Shown here piece by piece: positions 24,781 through 33,600 of a stretch of DNA of 64,000 nt. The stretch's first letter is position 1. Each line of letters opens with the position of its first letter. A program made the position numbers and the translations under genes. The stretch is from NCBI GenBank assembly GCA_937891425.1, contig CALAGD010000051.1, forward strand, positions 1 to 64,000, read 5' to 3'. The stretch is from an uncultured Pigmentiphaga sp. (GTDB lineage: Bacteria; Pseudomonadota; Gammaproteobacteria; Burkholderiales; Burkholderiaceae_B). Under the pieces are notes generated by a model, which was not told where the DNA came from, did not search any database, and saw only the letters and a list, made by a program, of their open reading frames with translations.

Positions 24781-25707
24781 TCAGGCGCGCCCGATGCGGG
24801 TCGGCTCCAGGGGCTCGATTGCCCGAATCGTTCCGCGCGCAGCGAGAAATTCGGGGCGCGGTGCCAGCCCGAACTTCGGCGCTTCGAGGATGTTCTCCAT
24901 GCTGTTGTACACCATGAACACATTGGAGCGTGGCCACGGGGTGATGTTGCCGTTCGATCCATGCATGGCATTGCAGTCGAAGAACACCACGGAGCCCGCC
25001 TTGCCAGCCATGGTGCGAATGCCGCCCTGCTCAACCAGGAACTGCAGGCTGAATGGGTCAGGCACGCCGTACTCCTGCCTGCGCAGCGACTCCTTGTAAT
25101 GTTCTTCTGGCGTTTCTCCTACGCACGAAATGAAGTATTTGTGCGAGCCCGGAATGATCATGAGCGGACCATTCTCGGGGACGTTGTCGGTAAGCAGCAC
25201 CGAACAGCTGAGCGCACGCATCCGCGGCATTCCATCCTCGATGTGCCAGGTCTCGAAGTCGGAATGCCAGTAGAACTCTTTCCCCTTGAAGCCTGGCTTG
25301 AGGTTTGCACGCGATTGATGCACGTATACCTCCGAGCCGAGGATCTGCCGCGCGATGTTCACCAGGCGTGCATCGCGGCTGAGCCGCGCCAGCACCGGGC
25401 TGATTTCATGCACCCGAAAAATCGAACGTACCGCATTGCTGCCGGGTTCGCGGATGACTTCCTCGCGTTGCCGTATCGCCGGGTCGACAGCCATGCGCTC
25501 GACCTCGCGCATCAGGGCCGCCACTTCCTGGGGCGAGAAGAACTCTTCAAGAAACAGGAAACCATCCCGCTCGAACGCCGCGATCTGCTCGTGGCTGGCA
25601 CCTGCCGCATAGGTGCCTCCGCCGTACACGACCGGATCCTGCCGCGCGATGATGGCGGCGTCGCGGTCGGTGCGTGAAAGGTACAGGTCGTGTGCCGGAC
25701 GAATCAT
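24781..25707 (-). CDS. ectD: Ectoine 5-hydroxylase
   Basis: Fe(II)/2-oxoglutarate dioxygenase that turns ectoine into 5-hydroxyectoine; 308 residues, the usual length. The iron site begins with HSDFETWH (HxD) and ends with the distal His in FFDCNAMHGSNGNITPW; the long signature FKGKEFYWHSDFETWHIEDGMPRMRALS is typical of EctD. The ATG overlaps the ectC stop (ATGA, 25704-25707). A longer open frame to 25857 lies inside ectC and is rejected. Presence of ectD indicates that the cell makes hydroxyectoine under osmotic or heat stress. Confidence 0.97.
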   Translation of the reverse strand: MIRPAHDLYLSRTDRDAAIIARQDPVVYGGGTYAAGASHEQIAAFERDGFLFLEEFFSPQEVAALMREVERMAVDPAIRQREEVIREPGSNAVRSIFRVHEISPVLARLSRDARLVNIARQILGSEVYVHQSRANLKPGFKGKEFYWHSDFETWHIEDGMPRMRALSCSVLLTDNVPENGPLMIIPGSHKYFISCVGETPEEHYKESLRRQEYGVPDPFSLQFLVEQGGIRTMAGKAGSVVFFDCNAMHGSNGNITPWPRSNVFMVYNSMENILEAPKFGLAPRPEFLAARGTIRAIEPLEPTRIGRA

Positions 25708-26135
25708 CGCTCTGCCTCCTGCAGTTCGTTTGCCTGCGCCCCGGCCAATTCCTCGATCAGCGGGTACACGCCGTTCTCGTCGTGCACTTCCTGGCCGGTG
25801 AGCGGAGGATTGAACACACAAATGACGCGCAAGGGCTCCTTGCCGCCACGCAGCCAATGCTCGTCGTGTTCGTTCAAGGCATAGACGACACCCGGACCCA
25901 GCGCATACTTCTTGCCGTCAGCAATGGTCTCGATTTCGCCGTCGCCCTCGATGCAGAACACCGCCTCCAGGTGGTTCCGGTAGTGAATGCGCGTTTCCGT
26001 TCCCGGGAAAATGATGGTCTCATGGAACGAAAATCCCATACCGTCCTTCTTGAGCAGCACGCGCCGGCTGGTCCAGTTTTCGGTGCGAACTTCGTTCTCG
26101 GTACCGATGATGTCCCGGATGTGTCTGACGATCAT
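25704..26135 (-). CDS. ectC: L-ectoine synthase
   Basis: Cupin-fold dehydratase that cyclises N-gamma-acetyl-diaminobutyrate to ectoine; 143 residues, slightly longer than most at the C-terminus. Visible family marks: MIVRHIRDIIGTENEVRTENWTSRRVLLKKDGMGFSFHETII, then HYRNHLEAVFCIEGDGEIE and YALNEHDEHWLRGG, with cupin metal residues. It starts 12 nt past the ectB stop and overlaps ectD by 4 nt. Confidence 0.98.
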   Translation of the reverse strand: MIVRHIRDIIGTENEVRTENWTSRRVLLKKDGMGFSFHETIIFPGTETRIHYRNHLEAVFCIEGDGEIETIADGKKYALGPGVVYALNEHDEHWLRGGKEPLRVICVFNPPLTGQEVHDENGVYPLIEELAGAQANELQEAER

Positions 26136-26147
26136 GAAAACCTCCTC

Positions 26148-27452
26148 TTAACGACTGCCGAACTTCAACACGCGAGCGACCGCGGACGTGCTGCGATCGG
26201 AAAGCAATTCGGCTACACACTGGTCGATGATCTCCAGGCCGCGGCGCAGCTGCTCATCGGAGATGGTGAGCGCCGGCAGGAACTTCACCACCTCATCGTT
26301 CGGACCAGACGTCTCGATGATGAGGCCCCGCTCGAAGGCCCGCCGGGCGACGCGCGCCGCAAAACCCGGCGTGTCGCACACCAGCCCCTGCATCAGCCCG
26401 CGCCCGCGTACGCTGAGTCCCGCACCCGGATAGCTGTGCACCATGTTCTCGAGAAAATCGCGGGTGAGGTTCTCCTTGCGCTGGATCTCCCGGGCAAACA
26501 CCGGATCGGTCCAGTAAGCACGCAATGCTTCAGCCGCGGTTACGAAAGCAAGGTTGTTGCCACGGAATGTGCCACTGTGCGCGCCCGGCTTCCAGACGTC
26601 CAGCTCGGGCTTGAACAGCACCAGCGACATGGGCAGCCCATAACCCGAGAGCGATTTCGACAGCGTGATGATGTCGGGCTCGATGCCGGCGGGCTCGAAG
26701 CTGAAGAAGCTGCCCGTGCGGCCGCAGCCAGCCTGAATGTCGTCGACGATGAGCAGCATGTCGTGCTCGCGGCATACGCGCTGCAGATCGCGCAGCCAGC
26801 GCAAGGACGCCACATTGATGCCACCCTCGCCCTGCACCGTCTCCACGATTACGGCCGCAGGCTTGTCGAGCCCGCTTGAGCGGTCTTCCAGCATGCGCTC
26901 GAGATACACGATGGTATCGACATCCGGACCGAAATAGCCGTCATAGGGCATGAACGTGATATTTCCCAACGGGGCGACGGCCGCTTCACGAAACTTGGCG
27001 TTGGCCGTGGCTGCGAGCGATCCGCCGCTGACGCCGTGAAACCCGTTGGTAAACGAAATGATGTTGGTACGCCGCTTTACCTGGCGCGCAAGCTTGAGTG
27101 CCGCTTCGACTGCGTTGGTGCCGGTTGGCCCCGTGAACTGGAACGTGTAGCGCCAGGTGCGCGGCTTGAGGATGACGCGCTCGAACGTTTCCAGAAACTC
27201 GCGCTTGGCCGCGGTGGCCATGTCGAGGCCGTGCACCACCCCGTCGCGTTCAAGGTATTCAAGCAGCTTCCGCTTGAATATGGGATTGTTATGACCATAA
27301 TTCAGCGTACCGGCGCCAGCAAAGAAGTCGATATACTCGCGTCCGGCCTCATCCACCAGAGTGGAGCCTTTTGCCTGCTTGAACACCGTGGGGAAGGAAC
27401 GCACGTAACCGCGAACTTCCGATTCCAGTCGTTCAAAGGTTTTAAGGTCCAT
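26148..27452 (-). CDS. ectB: Diaminobutyrate-2-oxoglutarate transaminase
   Basis: PLP enzyme that makes L-2,4-diaminobutyrate from aspartate semialdehyde, with glutamate as amino donor; 434 residues. It has FFAGAGTLNYGHNNP, the phosphate site FTGPTGTNAVEAALKLAR, VDDIQAGCGRTGSFF and the PLP lysine in ITLSKSLSGYGLPMS. The start at 27452 (MDLKTFERLESEVRGY) has AGGAGA upstream; the longer frame is not family-like. It is 78 nt downstream of ectA. Confidence 0.97.
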   Translation of the reverse strand: MDLKTFERLESEVRGYVRSFPTVFKQAKGSTLVDEAGREYIDFFAGAGTLNYGHNNPIFKRKLLEYLERDGVVHGLDMATAAKREFLETFERVILKPRTWRYTFQFTGPTGTNAVEAALKLARQVKRRTNIISFTNGFHGVSGGSLAATANAKFREAAVAPLGNITFMPYDGYFGPDVDTIVYLERMLEDRSSGLDKPAAVIVETVQGEGGINVASLRWLRDLQRVCREHDMLLIVDDIQAGCGRTGSFFSFEPAGIEPDIITLSKSLSGYGLPMSLVLFKPELDVWKPGAHSGTFRGNNLAFVTAAEALRAYWTDPVFAREIQRKENLTRDFLENMVHSYPGAGLSVRGRGLMQGLVCDTPGFAARVARRAFERGLIIETSGPNDEVVKFLPALTISDEQLRRGLEIIDQCVAELLSDRSTSAVARVLKFGSR

Positions 27453-27530
27453 CGTTGTTTCTCCTTTATGGGGAGGCCCGGGACATTTGTGCTGCCTCCC
27501 GTGAACGGGAGGGAACACAGATACCCCCTG

Positions 27531-28058
27531 TCAATTGAGCGGGCCAATGATCAAAAGAATTTCGTCTTCATGTTCGGCATTCGCACCGAACATTGACCGC
27601 GTAAAGAGCGGTTTTTCTTGAATTTCGACACCAAACTTACGCGCGAAACGCTCGAACATCGCGCGCGAAGCCTGGTTGGAGGGGGAAACCGTGCTGTGGA
27701 AATAGCGCACTGCGCTGATTCCGGGCCGCTGCAGCAGGTGCTGCAACATTGCCGTGCCCAGCCCGTGCCCACGCGCGTCGGCGTGTACCGCCACCTGCCA
27801 CACGAAGAAAACGTCGGGCTGTTGTGGAGGGATGTATCCGGACACGAACCCGACCAGGCGGTCGCCATCACATGCCACCACGCAGGTGTCCTTGAAATGA
27901 TGGCATAAAATAAGGTAGAGATAGACCGAGTTGATGTCGAGTGGCGGGCAGGCCGCGATCAATGCGTGAATATGCGCACCGTCGGTTATTTCGGGCCGGC
28001 GCAGGAGGAGATTGCGACTCTGCGCCGGCAACGTCTGTGAAGCTGTATCGGGCACCAT
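27531..28058 (-). CDS. ectA: L-2,4-diaminobutyric acid acetyltransferase
   Basis: GNAT acetyltransferase that forms N-gamma-acetyl-diaminobutyrate, 175 residues. Family signatures: LRRPEITDGAHIHALIAACPPLDINSVYLYLILCHHF, VWQVAVHADARGHGLGTAMLQHLL (the acetyl-CoA loop RGHGLG) and the EctA-specific YFHSTVSPSNQASRAMFERFARKFGV. It starts 2 nt after the ectR stop, so both should be on one transcript. Confidence 0.97.
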   Translation of the reverse strand: MVPDTASQTLPAQSRNLLLRRPEITDGAHIHALIAACPPLDINSVYLYLILCHHFKDTCVVACDGDRLVGFVSGYIPPQQPDVFFVWQVAVHADARGHGLGTAMLQHLLQRPGISAVRYFHSTVSPSNQASRAMFERFARKFGVEIQEKPLFTRSMFGANAEHEDEILLIIGPLN

Positions 28059-28060
28059 GA

Positions 28061-28609
28061 CTACACTGCCAACCCGGACTCGGCCGGGGCATCGGACGGC
28101 GGCACATCGAGCAGAGGCGGATTCTCGTTGTGCACGTCGTGGCCCTGGTCGCAGACCTCGGGTTGCCGTTTTTCAAGGATGTCGACAATGCGCTCGAGCG
28201 ATAGCGTAATGGTCGCCTGCTCGAGCTCGGGAAGCTCGTTGAGGGCCGCCGCCAGCGTCTGTTGCAGTGGCGAGGGCGCCGACCTGGCCAGTTCCATGCC
28301 GGCGGGCGTGGCGGATACGAACACGATGCGGCGATCTTCACGGCCGCGCTCGCGTCGGATCAGCCCCTTTTCCTCAAGACGATCGAGTATGCCCACGACC
28401 GTGCTGGCACTGACATGAATTTCCCGGCTGATGGCCGTAGCGGTAATGGGGCCGTTGGCAATGATCGTATGCAGACACACCAGCTGCGGGGCGGTGATGT
28501 TGCTGCACGCCGCCAGCTGTTTGGAATGTAGCGCGATGGCACGCGTGATGCGGCGCAACGCGCGAAGGATTCGAAGGTCGTACTGCTGGGTGCGAGAGGA
28601 TGGATTCAT
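28061..28609 (-). CDS. ectR: MarR family regulator of ectoine genes
   Basis: Winged-helix regulator of 182 residues. The DNA-binding core reads LVCLHTIIANGPITATAISREIHVSASTVVGILDRLEEKGLIRRERGREDRRIVFVSATPAG, with the MarR wing DRR. It resembles the EctR repressors found before ectABC in proteobacteria. The start at 28609 (MNPSSRTQQYD) has GAGGAA just upstream. It is co-directional with and nearly abuts ectA, so it would regulate its own operon. Candidate operators are the palindromes at 28702-28732. Confidence 0.92.
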   Translation of the reverse strand: MNPSSRTQQYDLRILRALRRITRAIALHSKQLAACSNITAPQLVCLHTIIANGPITATAISREIHVSASTVVGILDRLEEKGLIRRERGREDRRIVFVSATPAGMELARSAPSPLQQTLAAALNELPELEQATITLSLERIVDILEKRQPEVCDQGHDVHNENPPLLDVPPSDAPAESGLAV

Positions 28610-28701
28610 GTCGGTTCCTCGGACTGAACTCGTAGCTTGCCTTTGGAGATAGTACCGGCGCCGTGCCACGCAACAAGCGTTTTGTGCACTGGCGATCTGC
28701 C

Positions 28702-28732
28702 CTCAATTGAGTTCATCCGCATTGATTTCAAT
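28702..28732. promoter_or_regulatory. Paired palindromes upstream of ectR (putative EctR operator)
   Basis: Two short AT-rich palindromes: CTCAATTGAG (28702-28711) and ATTGATTTCAAT (28721-28732). Their centres are 20 bp apart, about two helical turns, on the same DNA face. They lie 93-123 nt ahead of the ectR start in an AT-rich pocket. Both contain the half-site TCAAT/ATTGA, as expected for a MarR dimer pair. Confidence 0.55.
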
Positions 28733-28965
28733 ACTAATAATAAGCGTATGAGTAATCCTGGTCAACCTGCCGCGCAGCTGCACCCTGCCCCGGCGGGCGT
28801 GTCCAGGCCGTTCCCCGCGCGCGAGCTCTCGAAGTGTCGCGTCCAGAGGCGCGTCAAACCTGGGCCTGGTCTCACCAGCGAGAGCAGTGCGGGTCAGGAA
28901 GCCGCATGACCTCGTGCCGCTTTACACCCCATGATGAATCGAAAGTCCTGAAGTTCATTCAGAAA

Positions 28966-28994
28966 TTGCTTTTAATATCAAATTATTCTTATAG
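28966..28994 (+). promoter_or_regulatory. Possible sigma-70 promoter for the hydrolase gene
   Basis: TTGCTT (28966-28971), a 17-nt AT-rich spacer and TTATAG (28989-28994), about 130 nt before the start codon at 29122. Both hexamers are reasonable matches to -35 and -10 boxes. Confidence 0.45.
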
Positions 28995-29121
28995 CAATCA
29001 TTCTGGTGAAAAACGGGCAAGTAGAGCCTTCCGTGATCTGCCCTTGGGGAAACTCCGCTACGCAAGTTCGTCGGGTTCGTGTACTTCTGTGAGACTCGTC
29101 CAGCCAATAGGAAGTCACGCC

Positions 29122-30033
29122 ATGGAAGTCTCGCCGTCGCTGCCCTCCCCCGTCCTGCAGAAGCCCTTGCTCGAACCTGCTGAACCCGCGATGCTCGACC
29201 GCGAATACAACCCGCGGCTCGCAGTCCCGGACCTGGGCAGGATTTTCGAACGTTGGGCGCGCGAGGGTGCGGCTGCCCGCGCGCAGTACCACCCGCGCGT
29301 CGACCTTGCTTACGGAACCCACGAACGGGAACGGCTCGACTACTTTCCAGCGGTACGTGCTACGCCTGGTACGCACCCGCCATTGTGCGTGTTCATCCAT
29401 GGCGGATACTGGCGCGCCTGCGACAAGTCTGATTTTTCCTGGGTGGCCACGGGCCTGCTACAGCGTGGGTTCGCGGTTGCAGTCATCGGATATGGGCGAA
29501 TTCCCGCCTCGCCGCTGGCCACGCTGGTTACCCAGGCGCAGCGCGCGCACGCCTGGCTTCATGCCCACGCGGACGAACTGGGGTTTGATCGCAATCGCAT
29601 CGTGACCGCCGGCCACTCGGCAGGTGGACATCTCACCGCGATGATGCTGGCAACGCGCTGGCCCGAAGTCGACCCCTCACTGCCGCGCCTACTGGTTCGG
29701 GGTGGGCTTGCCATCAGCGGCCTGTTCGAACTCGAACCCCTGCGCCATGCACCGTTCCTGCGTGACGATCTTCAGCTGGATGGCCCGACAGCAGCACAGT
29801 TGTCACCTGCACGCCTGGAACCGGCAGCAGGCACCCGGCTGATCACCGCGGTCGGTGCCTTTGAAAGCGATGCATTCAAACAGCAAAGCCGCCTCCTGAC
29901 AGACCGGTGGGCAGGCAGTTTTCGCCGCCACATCGAAATACCGGATACGCACCATTACGATGTATGCGACGGATTCGCCCACGCAGATTCTCTGCTGTGC
30001 ATGGCCGTTAACGAACTGCTGGATCCGGATTGA
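29122..30033 (+). CDS. Alpha/beta hydrolase, arylformamidase-like
   Basis: Serine hydrolase of 303 residues. The oxyanion motif HGGYWRA and the nucleophile elbow GHSAGGHL are those of the arylformamidase/esterase group that includes kynurenine formamidases. The catalytic His is probably in DTHHYDVCDGF near residue 280. The start at 29122 has GGAAG about 8 nt upstream. No tryptophan-catabolic genes are nearby, so hydrolysis of N-formylkynurenine is only a family-based guess. It is divergent from the ectoine operon and converges with the EAL gene. Confidence 0.82.
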   Translation: MEVSPSLPSPVLQKPLLEPAEPAMLDREYNPRLAVPDLGRIFERWAREGAAARAQYHPRVDLAYGTHERERLDYFPAVRATPGTHPPLCVFIHGGYWRACDKSDFSWVATGLLQRGFAVAVIGYGRIPASPLATLVTQAQRAHAWLHAHADELGFDRNRIVTAGHSAGGHLTAMMLATRWPEVDPSLPRLLVRGGLAISGLFELEPLRHAPFLRDDLQLDGPTAAQLSPARLEPAAGTRLITAVGAFESDAFKQQSRLLTDRWAGSFRRHIEIPDTHHYDVCDGFAHADSLLCMAVNELLDPD

Positions 30034-30064
30034 TCTGCGCACCCGACGCCGGGTTGCCACCGCA

Positions 30065-31378
30065 CTAGGCAGCGACTACGGGGGTTACCGGTGGGTCCTG
30101 TGCCGGACCACCGACATCCGCCGGCGTGGGTGAAGGCGCAGAGGCCGCCTCGGCTACCTCCGGTTCGGAGAACGGCGTGGCCCCATCGGGAAGCGTCTCG
30201 GGCGCATCAACCAGGGCGACGTCCGCGAGTGTTTGTGCATCAGCCGGTGGTTCCCCGGATCGGTAGAATGTTTCGCCGACGTACGTCTTGATGATGTCGG
30301 ACGCCTCCATTGGGCGCGCCAGCAGATAGCCCTGCACCTTTTCGCATCCCAGCTCGGCAAGCGCGGCCATCTGTTCCTCGGTTTCCACACCTTCGGCTAC
30401 GACATCGTGGCCCAGGTCGTGGGCGAGCCCGACCAGCGCCGCAGTCACACGCCGGGCCGCCGGATCGTGCACGAGATCGCTTACGAACGAACGGTCGATC
30501 TTGATGACATGGCACGGCATGCGGTTGAGATAACGCAGATGTGCATAGCCGGTTCCGAAATCGTCAACCGCGATGCGCACGCCCATCGACGCGACGTCGG
30601 TGAGCAACTGTCGGGCCCGATTGCGCACGTCGATCATCACCCCTTCCGTGACCTCCAGCTGCAGACGCTCCGGTGCCAGGCCAGTGATGGCAAGAATGTC
30701 GGCAACCTGACGCACGAACTGCCGCCGCATCAGCTGCACTGGCGAGACGTTGACCGACATGGTCCAGCGCTTCGGCATTTCAGCCGCGAACCGGCTTGCT
30801 GTTTCGAGTACCCAATTGCCCAGAGGAATGATGAGCCCGGTTTTCTCTGCCAGTGCAATGAACTCGTCGGGGGGGATGTCGCCCATGGAAGGATGGCGCC
30901 AGCGCAGCAGCGCCTCAAAGCCCGCCACTTCACGCGACGAGAGGAAGAAGATGGGCTGGTACAGGATGGTGAAGTGCTTGTCGGGCGCCTGCACTGCCAG
31001 TTTGAAATCGTGCTCAAGACGCTGTACCCGCACAGGATCCAGCGTGGCAAGAAAGCGGCTGGCCGCGTCACGGCGGTACGCGCCATAGGTCTGCTCTTCG
31101 GCCCGCAGGAGGCGGAAGAGCAGGTATACCGTACCCGGGATGAGGGCGAGCAAGGTGAGCCCCAGTACCGTGGCTGCCGAGCCGAACAGCGATGCAAGCA
31201 GATCCTCGTCGTAAAACCAGGCGAACACCAGAACGGCTGCGGCACCCGCATGCGCCAGCGCCCAGCCGATGAATCCGTTGCGATGACGCACCTGTACGAG
31301 CCAGCCGACCAGCATGACACCGGCCATGATCTCGAGCAGCACCAGGGCGAAGACGATCGCAGTAAAAAAGTCCAGCAT
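30065..31378 (-). CDS. Membrane-anchored EAL-domain cyclic-di-GMP phosphodiesterase
   Basis: Protein of 437 residues. Three hydrophobic segments in the first about 85 residues (FFTAIVFALVLLEIMAGVMLVGWLV; ALAHAGAAAVLVFAWF; TVLGLTLLALIPGTVYLLF) anchor a cytoplasmic EAL domain. The catalytic set looks complete: EALLRW, NVSP, EVTEG, DDFGTGYAHLRYL, KIDRSFV, EGVETEEQ and QGYLLARP, so it should hydrolyse c-di-GMP. No GGDEF domain is present. A Pro/Ala-rich, acidic tail of about 60 residues follows. The start at 31378 omits 11 codons of longer frame; neither start has a strong ribosome site. Three degenerate direct repeats lie upstream. It may affect the pilus/biofilm switch, but this is inference. 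Confidence 0.9.
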   Translation of the reverse strand: MLDFFTAIVFALVLLEIMAGVMLVGWLVQVRHRNGFIGWALAHAGAAAVLVFAWFYDEDLLASLFGSAATVLGLTLLALIPGTVYLLFRLLRAEEQTYGAYRRDAASRFLATLDPVRVQRLEHDFKLAVQAPDKHFTILYQPIFFLSSREVAGFEALLRWRHPSMGDIPPDEFIALAEKTGLIIPLGNWVLETASRFAAEMPKRWTMSVNVSPVQLMRRQFVRQVADILAITGLAPERLQLEVTEGVMIDVRNRARQLLTDVASMGVRIAVDDFGTGYAHLRYLNRMPCHVIKIDRSFVSDLVHDPAARRVTAALVGLAHDLGHDVVAEGVETEEQMAALAELGCEKVQGYLLARPMEASDIIKTYVGETFYRSGEPPADAQTLADVALVDAPETLPDGATPFSEPEVAEAASAPSPTPADVGGPAQDPPVTPVVAA

Positions 31379-31454
31379 AGTGGTCTCGGGCCGATGGAAC
31401 CCGATTCTCATTCAGGTAAACGGATCCAGCGAGTTGCTGCCAGCGTGCCGAAGC

Positions 31455-31510
31455 GTGGTACTTCGCACTACGGTGGTTCCTCGCGCTACCGGTGACTTCG
31501 CGCGAGACCG
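31455..31510. repeat. Three degenerate direct repeats upstream of the EAL gene
   Basis: Three tandem units of about 18-19 bp: GTGGTACTTCGCACTACG (31455-31472), GTGGTTCCTCGCGCTACCG (31473-31491) and a looser GTGACTTCGCGCGAGACCG from 31492. They share GTG, an inner TTCGC/CTCGC and a terminal ACCG-like end. They lie about 77 to 132 nt from the EAL start. Confidence 0.4.
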
Positions 31511-31616
31511 CGCCAATTGCCATGACACCGGGCCCGAGGGCCGTAACCGGCGTACGCTGCGGGCCGCACCACCAGCCGAGGCAGGGACGAAGTCACCAAG
31601 AGACGACGACAGCAAA

Positions 31617-31642
31617 TAAAGGTCGGGTAAATCCGACCTTTA
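31617..31642. repeat. Perfect hairpin between divergent genes
   Basis: Perfect 10-bp inverted repeat TAAAGGTCGG / CCGACCTTTA with a 6-nt loop. On the minus strand it is followed by TTTGC, giving a partly T-rich end; on the plus strand by CAAAACATT. No gene reads into it from either side, so it could end a small RNA or be an operator. Confidence 0.45.
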
Positions 31643-31843
31643 CAAAACATTACATTACTGAAGCCAGCGAAGTTGGGCAAGCAACCGCGCCAGTTTTCTG
31701 GTGCACGATGCCCACCCACGCAACACTTGCAACGCCTGCCAGGCGAACGCGCAGGCTCCGCCCATCATGCGGGCGTTACTGCCCTCGGCTATATTACCGG
31801 AACCCCACGGGTGCGATTTGTCTGGCCATCCCTGTTTCGTTCC

Positions 31844-33112
31844 ATGCGCATTGATTCCTCCCCTCCAGCAACGACGTCCGCAATCAGGCCGATTCACGCG
31901 TTTGCCATTTTCCTCGCCTTTGCCGCCGGTCATTTTCTTTCGTATGGGCTGCGGTCCGTCAATGCCACGCTGGCACCCTACCTCATACGGGATCTCAGCC
32001 TCACGCCGGCCGACCTGGGGTGGCTCTCGGCAGCCTACTACGTGTCTTTTGCGGCCATGCAGTATCCGCTCGGCATCTGGCTCGACCGCTACGGCGAACG
32101 CATGGTCGAATCGCTACTGCTGCTCATTGCCGCCGCCGGCGCCCTGCTGATCGCGATGGGTGACAGTCTTGCGGCACTCTCGTGGGGACGCATCCTGGTA
32201 GGCATCGGCGTGTCGGCCTGCCTGATGGCGCCATTCACGTACTTCCGGCGCAATTTCCCGCCCGAGCGCCAATCGCAGCTGGGCCTGTTGCTGCTGGTGC
32301 TCGGTACCAGCGGTGCAGTCACTTCCACCTGGCCAGCTGCCCTGCTCGCACAAAGCCAGGGGTGGCGCGTGGTCTTTTACATCGTCGCCGTACTGTTGCT
32401 GGTCGTGGCCACAGCCATTTTCTTCATCGTGCCGCGCCGCACTCCGGTCGTGGCCGCGGCTGACCCGGGGCACGCCGAGCAGTCAACACACCCGGCACCA
32501 GCCAGCAGACCACGCCCGCTGATCCTGCACCCGTACATTCTGCGCGTCATGCCGCTGCTCCTCATCGGCCACGGCGGAGGCATCGCCCTGCACACGCTCT
32601 GGGCGGGACCTTGGATGACCCAGGTCCTCGACATGGGCGACAACCAGATGGCACGCACCATGTTCGTTCTGATGGTAACCATGATGCTGTCGTACGTGCT
32701 CATGAGCGTGATCACGCCCAGGCTGCAGCGGCGCGGACTGTCGATGCCCTACATCGCGTACATCGGGCACATCGTCAGCGTTACGCTGGTCATTGCGATC
32801 GCACTCTTTCCGGTTGCCGACGCCTGGTGGCTGTGGATGGCGCTTGCTGTGGTCTTCCCTGCCCTGTCACTCATGCAACCCGGGGTGTCGGTGCTATTTC
32901 CGCGCGAGATGGCAGGCCGCGTACTCACGCTGTGCAACCTGTTCATGTTTGGCGGGGCCTTCATCGTCCAATGGGGTATCGGGCTGATCATCGAAGCCCT
33001 GCACATTGCCGGGCTGGGCGACAAGCAGGCCTACCCGGGTGCCCTGCTCATTCTCGCTACGCTGCATGTCCTGTCGATCATCTGGCTGCGCGTAAAGGGT
33101 GGCCAGCGCTGA
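31844..33112 (+). CDS. Major facilitator superfamily transporter
   Basis: Inner-membrane secondary transporter of 422 residues with about 12 membrane segments. MFS marks are visible: GWLSAAYYVSFAAMQYPLGIWLDRYGER after helix 2, GRILVGIGVSACLMAPFTYF in helix 4, and a central hydrophilic loop (about residues 205-230, Pro/Ala-rich). Start at 31844 (MRIDSSPPATTS) because the preceding 57 codons are not protein-like; no strong ribosome site. Cargo is unknown. It converges with the DUF2818/nuo genes. Confidence 0.85.
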   Translation: MRIDSSPPATTSAIRPIHAFAIFLAFAAGHFLSYGLRSVNATLAPYLIRDLSLTPADLGWLSAAYYVSFAAMQYPLGIWLDRYGERMVESLLLLIAAAGALLIAMGDSLAALSWGRILVGIGVSACLMAPFTYFRRNFPPERQSQLGLLLLVLGTSGAVTSTWPAALLAQSQGWRVVFYIVAVLLLVVATAIFFIVPRRTPVVAAADPGHAEQSTHPAPASRPRPLILHPYILRVMPLLLIGHGGGIALHTLWAGPWMTQVLDMGDNQMARTMFVLMVTMMLSYVLMSVITPRLQRRGLSMPYIAYIGHIVSVTLVIAIALFPVADAWWLWMALAVVFPALSLMQPGVSVLFPREMAGRVLTLCNLFMFGGAFIVQWGIGLIIEALHIAGLGDKQAYPGALLILATLHVLSIIWLRVKGGQR

Positions 33113-33115
33113 ACG

Positions 33116-33133
33116 GGGGCAGATGCTTGCCCC
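33116..33133. terminator. Possible bidirectional terminator hairpin
   Basis: Inverted repeat GGGGCA / TGCCCC with a 6-nt loop, directly after the MFS stop and about 45 nt past the DUF2818 stop on the other strand. Short stem and no T-run, so a weak call. Confidence 0.3.
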
Positions 33134-33176
33134 GGCCCCATCGGCCACGCGCACACATGACGAACGAAGCTGCGCG

Positions 33177-33563
33177 TCAACGTCCAGTGGCTGGTTGCTT
33201 GTACGATTCGCCCTGGCTGGGGGATGCATGCCTGCCCATCCCTTGCCCACGGCGGCGCCGCAGATAGCGCCAGACAAATCCGGGATAGGCACACGTAAGA
33301 AAGACCGAGAGCGTAATGGCGTAGAACTCCCAGCCCTGGCTGAAGCGGTTGCCAATCTGGCCTTCGAACAGAAAGCCCAGGCCGATCGTCAACGCATAGA
33401 AGAACAGTACTTCAAGCAGGCGCACCCAGATCGGCTTGCCCTGCTGGTGCTCGTCACGCGCCCGGAACGGAAACACCCCCAGGATGCGCTCCGTAACGAA
33501 GGGAATGTTCGCCGCCACCACCATGAGAATGATGACGGCGGCGATGGCCAGAGACTGGTTCAC
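33177..33563 (-). CDS. DUF2818 family membrane protein, nuo-linked
   Basis: Small membrane protein of 128 residues with at least three hydrophobic segments (AIAAVIILMVVAANIPFV; LLEVLFFYALTIGLGFLF; FYAITLSVFLTCAYPGFVW), then a basic RRRRGQGMGR tail. This fits the DUF2818 family, which in betaproteobacteria sits right after nuoN. Its ATG is 37 nt past the nuoN stop, so it is probably the last gene of the complex I operon. Function is not established; a link to complex I assembly or stability is inferred from position. Confidence 0.85.
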   Translation of the reverse strand: MNQSLAIAAVIILMVVAANIPFVTERILGVFPFRARDEHQQGKPIWVRLLEVLFFYALTIGLGFLFEGQIGNRFSQGWEFYAITLSVFLTCAYPGFVWRYLRRRRGQGMGRHASPSQGESYKQPATGR

Positions 33564-33600
33564 GCTGCGTATGACCCCAACAAGGTCCCGAACCCGGTGC

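Larger units (their letters stand above)
28610..29121. other. Divergent intergenic region, ectR to hydrolase
   Basis: A 512-base gap. Besides the paired palindromes (28702-28732) it holds an AT-rich block at about 28965-29005 with a possible promoter for the rightward hydrolase gene. No coding sequence in it looks real; the hydrolase frame stays open to 28834, but those extra 96 codons are not protein-like. Confidence 0.5.
31379..31843. other. Divergent intergenic region, EAL gene to MFS gene
   Basis: A 465-base gap between divergent genes. It holds three degenerate 18-19-bp direct repeats (31455-31510) and a perfect 10-bp hairpin (31617-31642). No clear gene and no convincing promoter hexamers were seen. 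Confidence 0.5.
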
